Assembly: GCA_026645375.1 (NCBI GenBank) | Contig: JAPFFX010000177.1 | Span: forward strand, 1-14,637 | Reading direction: 5' to 3' | Origin: Citricoccus sp. WCRC_4 | Lineage (GTDB): Bacteria; Actinomycetota; Actinomycetes; Actinomycetales; Micrococcaceae | DNA length: 14,637 bases | In this document: positions 7,075-13,382 of the stretch, one piece after another | Layout: every line of letters starts with the position of its first letter | Numbering within the stretch: the first letter of the stretch is position 1 | Position numbers and translations under genes: made by a program | The notes under the pieces: generated by a model | Told to the model about the DNA's origin: nothing | Database searches by the model: none | The model's input: the letters and a program-made list of their open reading frames with translations, nothing else

Positions 7075-7584
7075 ATGCACACGATTCACCTCCTCACGGT
7101 CTCCGATCGGGTGTCGGCCGGGACCGCTGAGGACACGGCCGGCACGGCGGTCCGCGCCCTGCTGTCCGAGGCGTTGCCGGACTGGCCGCTGGACCACCGG
7201 GTGGTTCCCGACGGCGACGTACCGGTGGGCGAGGCCGTCGCCGCGGCCTGCGTCGGGGGAGCACGCGTGGTGCTCACCCTCGGCGGGACCGGGGTCGGCC
7301 CACGGGACCGCACGCCCGAGGCCGTCACCCCGCTGATCACCCGGTACCTGCCCGGCATCCCGGAGCTGCTGCGCAGTGCGGGACGTCAGCAGACGCCGGC
7401 GGCCGTGCTGTCGCGGGGCGTGGCAGGGGTCGTCGACCCGCCGCTGCCGGACGGGCACCGGCCGGTCGTCGTCGTGACCCTGCCGGGCTCGCGCCGGGCG
7501 GCCGAGCAGGCCGTCCCGCTGCTGGCCCCGCTGCTGCCCCACCTGGTGGACCAGCTCGACGGAGGTGACCATGTCCGCCCCTGA
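7075..7584 (+). CDS. mogA: MogA/MoaB-type molybdopterin adenylyltransferase
   Basis: This 169-residue protein adenylates molybdopterin with ATP, giving MPT-AMP, the substrate for molybdate insertion by MoeA. The start HTIHLLTVSDRVSAG (2-16) and the core LTLGGTGVGPRDRTPEAV (67-84), with its conserved aspartate (D78), are the family marks; the length is usual. The extension after residue 110 (PDGHRPVVVVTLPGSRRAAEQA) is the normal C-terminal strand and helix. GGGAGG is 4 bases before the ATG. It opens the plus-strand molybdenum cofactor operon; its last 14 bases overlap moaE. MogA and the closely related MoaB cannot be fully separated by eye, but as the only such stand-alone protein in a complete cluster, the MogA role is the natural one. 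Confidence 0.88.
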   Translation: MHTIHLLTVSDRVSAGTAEDTAGTAVRALLSEALPDWPLDHRVVPDGDVPVGEAVAAACVGGARVVLTLGGTGVGPRDRTPEAVTPLITRYLPGIPELLRSAGRQQTPAAVLSRGVAGVVDPPLPDGHRPVVVVTLPGSRRAAEQAVPLLAPLLPHLVDQLDGGDHVRP

Positions 7585-8041
7585 TCGCACCGTCCCGCCA
7601 CCGCCGACCGCGCTGCCGGCCGTCGTCACGGACCGGCCCCTGGACGCGGCGGCGCTGGAGGCCTCGGTGGTGAACGCCCGGTGCGGTGCGGCCCTGACCT
7701 TCACCGGGGTCGTACGCGACCACGACCCGGAGGCCGAGGGCACCGTCACCTCGCTGGACTACAGCTCCCACCCGGACGCGGAGCGGATCCTGGGAGAGGT
7801 TGTCGCCCGGCACGCCCGGGGGCCGCAGGACCCGGCCGGCGAGGTCCGGATCGCCGCGGCGCACCGCACCGGCCACCTCGAGGTCGGCGACCTCGCCCTC
7901 GTGGTCGCGGTCGCTTCCGCCCACCGGGCCGAGGCCTTCGAGACCTGCCGGTCCGTGGTCGAGGACATCAAGGCCGAGGTGCCCATCTGGAAACGCCAGC
8001 ACACCGCGTCCGGGGACGCCCACTGGGTGGGGCTGCCATGA
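7571..8041 (+). CDS. moaE: Molybdopterin synthase catalytic subunit MoaE
   Basis: This 156-residue protein is the large subunit of molybdopterin synthase. With thiocarboxylated MoaD it converts cyclic pyranopterin monophosphate to molybdopterin. Recognisable parts are ALTFTGVVRDHD (41-52), LDYSSHPDAE, AAHRTGHLEVGD (96-107) and the catalytic lysine region EDIKAEVPIWKRQ, with K134 and K141 matching the two essential lysines of the family. The N-terminal 25 residues are Pro/Ala-rich and variable. The ATG at 7571 is preceded by GGAGG at 5 bases; an in-frame GTG at 7565 lies inside that ribosome site and is rejected. The gene starts within mogA and ends in ATGA, overlapping the moaA start. Its partner moaD is far away on the opposite strand at 10171-10410. 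Confidence 0.95.
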   Translation: MSAPDRTVPPPPTALPAVVTDRPLDAAALEASVVNARCGAALTFTGVVRDHDPEAEGTVTSLDYSSHPDAERILGEVVARHARGPQDPAGEVRIAAAHRTGHLEVGDLALVVAVASAHRAEAFETCRSVVEDIKAEVPIWKRQHTASGDAHWVGLP

Positions 8042-9216
8042 CCGGGGTGCCCGTCGTCCTGACCACCCGCACCGTCACCGCGCCGGGCGCCGCACCGGCC
8101 GGGACACCCGCTGCGGGCCAGGACCCTGCGGGCGGCCCTGAGGCGGTCCGGTTGCTGCCCACGCGCGGGGAGCTGGCGGACGTCGTGCGCCGGACGCGGA
8201 CCGGCGGCGGGCACCTGGCCGGCGCCCTCACGGACGGCTTCGGCCGGGCCCACCGGGACCTGCGGGTCTCGCTGACGGACAAGTGCTCACTGCGCTGCAC
8301 CTACTGCATGCCCGAGGACGCCGGTCCGTTCACGCCGAAAGACGAGTTGCTGGACGCCGGGCAGATCGAGCGGCTCGTCCGCGTCGCCGTGGACCACGGC
8401 ATCACCGGGGTGCGGCTGACCGGCGGGGAGCCGCTGCTGCGAGCGGACCTGGAGGACATCGTGGCGCGGCTGGCCGCGATCGCCCTGCCGGGCGGCGGTA
8501 CCCTGCCGATCGCCATGACCACCAACGGGATCTCCCTGGACCGGCGGCTGCCGGCCCTGCAGTCCGCCGGACTGACCAGGGTGAACATCTCGTTGGACAC
8601 GCTGCGCCCGGACCGGTTCCGGGAGCTGACCCGCCGTGACCGGCACGCCGACGTCCTCGCCGGCATCGCCGCCGCGCGGGACTCGGGACTGCGCCCGCTC
8701 AAGCTCAACGCGGTGGCCATGCGCGGGGTCAATGACGACGAGCTGGCCGACCTGGTGTCCTTCGCGGTCTCCCAGGACGCCCAGATGCGGTTCATCGAGC
8801 AGATGCCGCTGGACGCCGGGCACACGTGGCGCCGGGACCACCTGGTCTCCGGCGAGGAGATCCTCGAGCGGCTGGCGGAGCGGTTCGACCTGGCGGTGGT
8901 GCCAGGGCGCGGTTCCTCGCCCGCGGCGCTGTACACCGTCGACGGCGGCCCCCACACCGTGGGCGTGATCGCCTCGGTCTCGGCCCCGTTCTGCGGGGAC
9001 TGCGACCGGTTGCGGTTCACGGCCGACGGCCAGCTGCGCAATTGCCTGTTCGCCCGCGAGGAGACCGACCTGCGCACGCTGCTGCGCGAGGGCGCCACGG
9101 ACGCCGAGCTCGCCGCGGCCATGCACGTGTCCGTGGCGGCCAAGAGGGCCGGGCACGGGATCGACGACCCCGGATTCGTCCAGCCGGGCCGCGGGATGAA
9201 CGCCATCGGTGGCTGA
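8038..9216 (+). CDS. moaA: GTP 3',8-cyclase MoaA (radical SAM)
   Basis: This 392-residue protein carries out the first cofactor step, turning GTP into 3',8-cyclo-GTP with S-adenosylmethionine and two 4Fe-4S clusters. The radical SAM cysteines are C83, C87 and C90 in CSLRCTYC, followed by TGGEPLLR (128-135). The second cluster's cysteines are C319, C322 and C336 (FCGDCDRLRF...RNC). The C-terminal Gly-Gly needed for activity is present (MNAIGG). The start overlaps the moaE stop as ATGA. This leaves about 60 residues before the conserved LTDGFGRAHRDLRVSLTDKC, longer than usual; the first 35 are Ala/Pro/Gly/Thr-rich and the rest looks helical (TRGELADVVRRTR). It is the last gene of the plus-strand operon; 112 bases separate it from the next gene. 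Confidence 0.96.
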   Translation: MTGVPVVLTTRTVTAPGAAPAGTPAAGQDPAGGPEAVRLLPTRGELADVVRRTRTGGGHLAGALTDGFGRAHRDLRVSLTDKCSLRCTYCMPEDAGPFTPKDELLDAGQIERLVRVAVDHGITGVRLTGGEPLLRADLEDIVARLAAIALPGGGTLPIAMTTNGISLDRRLPALQSAGLTRVNISLDTLRPDRFRELTRRDRHADVLAGIAAARDSGLRPLKLNAVAMRGVNDDELADLVSFAVSQDAQMRFIEQMPLDAGHTWRRDHLVSGEEILERLAERFDLAVVPGRGSSPAALYTVDGGPHTVGVIASVSAPFCGDCDRLRFTADGQLRNCLFAREETDLRTLLREGATDAELAAAMHVSVAAKRAGHGIDDPGFVQPGRGMNAIGG

Positions 9217-9280
9217 GCGGACCGTCCCGGTGCTCGCCGCGCGGCTCGTGGCGACCGTGGCGACCGTGGGTACCGCAGGG

Positions 9281-9286
9281 TAACTT
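9281..9286 (+). promoter_or_regulatory. Candidate -10 box for the short-chain dehydrogenase gene
   Basis: TAACTT (TANNNT) lies 42 bases before the ATG at 9329. Upstream, GTGGCGACC is repeated directly twice with a third partial copy (9248-9269), overlapping the expected -35 position; it may be chance or a binding site. Confidence 0.3.
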
Positions 9287-9328
9287 CGTGCCTGAGGGAT
9301 GCGGACTCGACCGATCAAGGAGCAGCCG

Positions 9329-10228
9329 ATGGCCAGGAACCTGCGTGGGACCAGGGGATACCGCCTGTCCGGCGCCCGCATGCTCATCACCGGGGGAGGC
9401 TCGGGCCTCGGTCGGCTGATGGCCCTGGAAGCGGCCCGACGCGGCGCGGAGGTGATCGTGTGGGACCTCTCGGCGCAGGCCGGTGAGGCGACCGTGGAAC
9501 AGGTGCGCGCGGCCGGCGGTGCGGCCCGGTCCGCCGTGGTCGACGTGACCGACCGCGAGGCCGTCTACCGGGCGGCGGGGCAGGCCGGGGCGGTGGACGT
9601 GGTGGTCAACAACGCCGGAGTGGTCTCGGGCGCCCGGCTGCTGGAGATCCCGGACGCGGCCATCGAGCGGACCATGGATGTCAACGTGCTGGCCCTGTAC
9701 TGGGTCACCAAGGCGTTCCTCGGCGGGATGATCGAGCGCGGCCACGGCAGCGTCGTCACGATCGCCAGCGCCGCCGGGCTGGTGGGCGTGGCCCGGCAGA
9801 CCGACTACTCCGCGTCCAAGTGGGCCGCGGTCGGCTTCATCGAGTCCCTGCGCAACGAGCTGCGCGCGGACGGGCACCCGATCAACACCCTGGCCGTCTG
9901 CCCGTTCTACATCGACACCGGCATGTTCGCCGGCGTGCAGACCCGGTTCCCGAGGCTGCTGCCGATCCTGGACCCGGACGAGGTCACCACCCGGGTGATC
10001 GAGGCGATCGAGGACGGCCGCCAGCACCTGGTCATGCCTGCCCTGGTGGGCGCCCTGCCCGCGCTGCGCGTGCTGCCCACCCGGTTGTTCGACCGCGTCA
10101 TGGACGTCCTGGGCGTGAACCGGTCCATGGACGGCTTCACCGGGCGGGATGCCTCGGTGGCCGCGGGCGGTCAGCCCCCGGCGAAGGGCGGCAGCACGTC
10201 CACGAGGGAGTCCGGTCTCACCGGATGA
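9329..10228 (+). CDS. Short-chain dehydrogenase/reductase (SDR), substrate unknown
   Basis: This 299-residue protein is a classical SDR oxidoreductase. The cofactor motif is TGGGSGLG (21-28), NNAG is at 94-97, and the catalytic serine, tyrosine and lysine are S147, Y160 and K164 (YSASK). The acidic residue D46 after the second strand (VIVWDLS) points to NAD rather than NADP. After the Rossmann core, residues 205-272 carry a C-terminal extension of the kind seen in retinol-dehydrogenase-like SDRs. AAGGAG is 5 bases before the ATG at 9329, which decides the start over an upstream ATG at 9299. The final 20 residues (Gly/Pro/Ser/Thr-rich) are read antisense to the end of moaD and may be a neutral tail gained by loss of an earlier stop. 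No molybdenum role is evident. Confidence 0.9.
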   Translation: MARNLRGTRGYRLSGARMLITGGGSGLGRLMALEAARRGAEVIVWDLSAQAGEATVEQVRAAGGAARSAVVDVTDREAVYRAAGQAGAVDVVVNNAGVVSGARLLEIPDAAIERTMDVNVLALYWVTKAFLGGMIERGHGSVVTIASAAGLVGVARQTDYSASKWAAVGFIESLRNELRADGHPINTLAVCPFYIDTGMFAGVQTRFPRLLPILDPDEVTTRVIEAIEDGRQHLVMPALVGALPALRVLPTRLFDRVMDVLGVNRSMDGFTGRDASVAAGGQPPAKGGSTSTRESGLTG

Positions 10229-10410
10229 TCGTCCCCGGCAGCGCGGACCCCGTCCACCAGCAGCGAGCACCGGGAGATCACCTGCTCGGCGCTGACCCCG
10301 TGGTCCCGGGTGAGCGCGGCGCGGAGCTCGCCGGCCGTGGCGGCGGCGAGGTGAAGCTCGCAGGCACCGAGGATGTCCGCGGCGCCGGCGAACAGGCGGA
10401 CGCGGGCCAT
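10171..10410 (-). CDS. moaD: Molybdopterin synthase sulfur carrier subunit MoaD
   Basis: This 79-residue ubiquitin-fold protein carries sulfur as a C-terminal thiocarboxylate for molybdopterin synthase. It opens with VRLFAGAADILG and ends exactly in LPPFAGG, the Gly-Gly tail that MoeB adenylates and that inserts into the MoaE active site. This exact end makes the short gene convincing. Its ATG shares one base with the mobA stop (TGATG), so it is probably translated by re-initiation; only a weak GGTGAG precedes it. It is the last gene of the minus-strand cofactor operon and its last 58 coding bases lie antisense to the SDR 3' end. Confidence 0.93.
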   Translation of the reverse strand: MARVRLFAGAADILGACELHLAAATAGELRAALTRDHGVSAEQVISRCSLLVDGVRAAGDDHPVRPDSLVDVLPPFAGG

Positions 10411-11435
10411 CAGCGCTCACCCGCCGGGCCGGCGTCGTACCGGAAGGCCAGGTCCTGGACCCGCGCGGCGAGTTCGCGAACCCGACGCGCGGTGTCCTGC
10501 GCGGTGTCCTGATCAGTGTCCGCGCCGGTGCCGGCCAGCTGCAGGCCCAGGGCCACGCCGATCAGGTAGGTGCTCATCGGGGCCCCGGGCCGCACGACGG
10601 CACTGGCCACGTCCCGGGCCGTGTCCAGCAGGGGCGAGGGGACGATCACGTCCTCGGGCAGGCCCAGCTCGGTCACGACGGCGGCCATCCAGTCCCGCAG
10701 CCCCGGCACCTCGTTGTCCCGGTCATCCGTCACGGCAGCTCCTCTCCCGGCCCGCACGCGGGCCACGTCCTCGGGGGTATCCATATCGTCCCAGAGCCCG
10801 GGGGAGTCCGCGGGCTCTGGGACCTCGACCAGGTCGAGCGATGCCAACCGATCCCGCACCCGGGTGACACCCGGCCGGGCCGCGGCGCGCAGGGCGGCCA
10901 CGTCCAGCAGGGCGGTCAGGTGCTGGCGGTGACCGGCGGCGTCCACGGCCACCGCACCGTCCCGGCCCCGCCCCAGGGCGGCCTCCACCAGGGCGCGGCA
11001 GGCCTCGGCAGGCCGCGCCAGGTCGCACGGCACGAGCAGGATCCAGGAGGTGTCCACCGCACCCAGGGCGGCCTCCAAGGCGGGAACCGGGCCGGAGCGG
11101 GGCGGGTCCTCGCGGAGGAACGTGGCGCCGGCCAGGGCCGACGTCCCGGGCGAGGCAGCTGTCGGGGCGCCCGCCGGACGGGCGGCCGGTGGATCGCCGA
11201 CCACGACGATCCGCCTGGCCCCGGCTGCCGTCGCGGCCGCAGCGGTCCGCTCGAGGAGGGTGACCCCCTTTAGCACCAGGGAGGCCTTGTCACTGCCCAT
11301 GCGCCGGGACGCGCCACCGGAGAGGATGACCGCCGTCAGGCCCAGATCCGGGATCCGCCCGCCCCCGGCGGGGTGTCCGGCGTCGCAGGCGTCGTCGACC
11401 GGGGCGCCGATCGAGGTGTCCGTCGGGTCGGTCAT
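10410..11435 (-). CDS. mobA: Molybdenum cofactor nucleotidyltransferase (MobA-like) fused to DUF6457
   Basis: This 341-residue protein has two parts. Residues 30-230 are an NTP-transferase of the MobA type, which attaches GMP (or CMP in MocA relatives) to the molybdenum cofactor: the nucleotide loop ILSGGASRRMGSDK (37-50), RSGPVPALEAAL (113-124), the metal aspartate in VPCDLA (D138) and WDDMDTPEDV (215-224). Residues 245-338 are a DUF6457-type helical domain (LRDWMAAVVTELGLP...RPGAPMSTYLIGVALG), of unknown function. The start at 11435 follows the moaC stop by one base (TGACATG); GGGAGG lies 12 bases upstream, rather far, so coupling is likely. A longer frame begins at 11477 inside moaC and is not favoured. 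GTP versus CTP use cannot be decided from the motifs by eye. Confidence 0.88.
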   Translation of the reverse strand: MTDPTDTSIGAPVDDACDAGHPAGGGRIPDLGLTAVILSGGASRRMGSDKASLVLKGVTLLERTAAAATAAGARRIVVVGDPPAARPAGAPTAASPGTSALAGATFLREDPPRSGPVPALEAALGAVDTSWILLVPCDLARPAEACRALVEAALGRGRDGAVAVDAAGHRQHLTALLDVAALRAAARPGVTRVRDRLASLDLVEVPEPADSPGLWDDMDTPEDVARVRAGRGAAVTDDRDNEVPGLRDWMAAVVTELGLPEDVIVPSPLLDTARDVASAVVRPGAPMSTYLIGVALGLQLAGTGADTDQDTAQDTARRVRELAARVQDLAFRYDAGPAGER

Positions 11436-11436
11436 G

Positions 11437-11985
11437 TCAGCCGCAGTCCTCCCGCCGCCAGGTCCCCGAACGGCCACCGGTCTTCTCCAGCAGCCGGATC
11501 CCGGTCAGCTCGACCGAGCGGTCCAGGCCCTTGACCATGTCCACCATGGCCAGCCCGGCGACGGAGGCCGCGGTCATCGCCTCCATCTCCACCCCGGTCC
11601 GGTCCGCCGTCCGGGTGGTGGCGATGATGCGGATGCGGTCCTGACCGACCTCGAAGTCCACGGTGGCCCCGTGGACGCCGATCACGTGCGCCAGCGGCAG
11701 CAGCTCGGCACACCGCTTGGCGGCCTGGATGCCGGCGATCCGGGCCACCGCCCACACGTCGCCCTTGGGCACGGTGCCGCCGGTGAGCGCCGCGAGGACG
11801 TCGGGGGAGACCAGCACCGTGGCCTCGGCGGTGGCGCTGCGCACGGTGGGGGACTTGGCGGTCACGTCCACCATCCGGGCGGAGCCGTCGCCGTCCAGGT
11901 GCGTGAAACCGTCGGCACCGGTCGCGCCGGGGACGGTCGTTCCGGTGGTCGCGGCGGACGCGGCGGAGTGGTCAGCGGTCGTCAT
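11437..11985 (-). CDS. moaC: Cyclic pyranopterin monophosphate synthase MoaC
   Basis: This 182-residue protein converts 3',8-cyclo-GTP, made by MoaA, into cyclic pyranopterin monophosphate. Conserved blocks are ARMVDVTAKSPTVRSA (36-51), PKGDVWAVARIAGIQAAKR (73-91, with K74), LPLAHVIGVHGATVDF (96-111), TGVEMEAMTAASVAGLA (130-146) and DMVKGLDR (149-156, with the catalytic-type K152), ending in LLEKTGGRSG. The first 30 residues are an Ala/Thr/Gly-rich tail before the family core (FTHLD). The ATG shares a base with the moeA stop (TGATG), with GGAGG 4 bases before it. A longer upstream frame runs antisense-like through moeA and is rejected. Confidence 0.96.
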   Translation of the reverse strand: MTTADHSAASAATTGTTVPGATGADGFTHLDGDGSARMVDVTAKSPTVRSATAEATVLVSPDVLAALTGGTVPKGDVWAVARIAGIQAAKRCAELLPLAHVIGVHGATVDFEVGQDRIRIIATTRTADRTGVEMEAMTAASVAGLAMVDMVKGLDRSVELTGIRLLEKTGGRSGTWRREDCG

Positions 11986-13382
11986 CAGCCCTCCAGGGCT
12001 CGGTAGAGGACGGTGTCCCCGGCGGACACCTCGGTCGTGGCGGCCGGGACACGGGCCAGACCGGTGGCCCGGGCCATGCGGCCGGCCAGGTGGGATCCCG
12101 AACCCCGCTCGGTGGCTTGGGCCACCCGCAGGGGCTCGCCGGGGGCGGAGACCACGCGGACGGGCACGAACTGTTCTCGGCGCGGCGGAGAGCGCCAGCC
12201 ATCCGCCGTGGTCACGGGCTGCCAGTCGGCCAGCGGCGTCTCCCGCCCCTGCATGGCCAGCAACCCGGGCTCGACGAACACCAGGTAGCTCACCCACGCG
12301 CTGACCGGGTTGCCCGGCAGGGACCAGACGGGCCGGCCATCCGGCAGCAGGCCGAACCCCTGCGGCTTGCCGGGCTGCACGGCCACCCGGTCGAAGCGGA
12401 CCGCACGGTCATCGAGTCGCGCCCGGGGATCCGCGGGGGTCTCCGGACCGTCACCGGTCCCGCCCGGGGTGGGGGAACCGGCCCCGGGGGATCCTTCGGC
12501 GGAAGAGCGGCGCTCCAGCGGCACGCCGCCGGCCGCGTCCGGGGCCAGGACGAGGCGGGCGACGTCGTGCGCGCCCACGCTGGCCCCGCCGGTGACGATG
12601 ACCGCGTCACTGGTGGCCACCGTCGAGACGAGCAGGTCCCGCAGCTGCGCCGGGTCATCGGAGACCTGCCCACGATGGATCACCTCGCCACCGCCGGCGC
12701 GGACCAGGGCCGTGAGCAGGTGGGAGTTCGAGTCCGGGATCTGTCCGCGGCGCACCGGCGCACCGGGCGCGACCAGTTCACTGCCCGTGCTCACGACCAC
12801 CACGCGCGGACGAGTGCGCACCACCACCTCGGCGATACCGGCGGCGGCCACCGCGGAGAGCCGGTGCGGGGTCAGCTCCTGCCCGGAGGCCGCCACCCGG
12901 TGCCCCGTCCGCACGTCGTCGCCGCGGGGGCGGACGTGCCGCCCCGCCCTGACCGGCGAGTGCAGGTCCACGTGGTCCGGCCGGGTGGTCCCGGCGGTGG
13001 GAGCGGCCGGGTCCCATCCCACGGTGTCCTCCAGGGGGACGACGGCGTCCGCGTCCGTCGGCATGGGCGCACCGGTCATGATCCGCGCCGCCTGGCCCGT
13101 TGCCAGCGCCGGGTCCTGGTCGGTTCCGGCGGGCAGCTCGGCGACGACGTCCAGTCGCACGGGCTGCTCGGCCGTGGCGGCAGAGGTGTCAGCGGCGCTC
13201 ACGGCGTACCCGTCCATGGCCGAGTTGTCCCACGGCGGCAGGTCGAGGGCCGCGACGGCGTCGCCCGCCAGCGTGCGCCCGGCGGCGGCGGCCAGGGGAA
13301 CCTGTTCCTCGGGAAGGAGGGGCACCGTGTGCAGGATGCGCTCCTGGTGCCGGGCCACCGTGAGGTAGTGGAACTCAGCCAC
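11985..13382 (-). CDS. moeA: Molybdopterin molybdenumtransferase MoeA
   Basis: This 465-residue protein inserts molybdate into adenylated molybdopterin. Visible are PPWDNSAMDGYAV (49-61), RIMTGAPMPTDADAVVPLED (100-119), the MogA-like domain with VSTGSEL (197-203), DSNSHLL, VTGGASVGAHDV (263-274), PGKPQGFG (337-344) and SLPGNPVSAWVSY (354-366), then the C-terminal beta domain (375-463). About 35 residues between 290 and 325 (Ser/Pro/Gly-rich) interrupt the usual link between the GGxSVG helix and the PGKP strand. The start is a GTG at 13382: GGAGG lies 5 bases before it and the frame begins with the expected (V/M)AEFHYLTVARHQERI; the open frame extends to 13700 through moeB without a better start. 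It overlaps the moeB end by 8 bases. Confidence 0.94.
   Translation of the reverse strand: MAEFHYLTVARHQERILHTVPLLPEEQVPLAAAAGRTLAGDAVAALDLPPWDNSAMDGYAVSAADTSAATAEQPVRLDVVAELPAGTDQDPALATGQAARIMTGAPMPTDADAVVPLEDTVGWDPAAPTAGTTRPDHVDLHSPVRAGRHVRPRGDDVRTGHRVAASGQELTPHRLSAVAAAGIAEVVVRTRPRVVVVSTGSELVAPGAPVRRGQIPDSNSHLLTALVRAGGGEVIHRGQVSDDPAQLRDLLVSTVATSDAVIVTGGASVGAHDVARLVLAPDAAGGVPLERRSSAEGSPGAGSPTPGGTGDGPETPADPRARLDDRAVRFDRVAVQPGKPQGFGLLPDGRPVWSLPGNPVSAWVSYLVFVEPGLLAMQGRETPLADWQPVTTADGWRSPPRREQFVPVRVVSAPGEPLRVAQATERGSGSHLAGRMARATGLARVPAATTEVSAGDTVLYRALEG

Noticed and set aside
9248..9269. Tandem GTGGCGACC repeat as an attachment site or iteron
   Set aside because: Only about 2.4 copies, with no integrase, replication gene or second copy elsewhere in the window.
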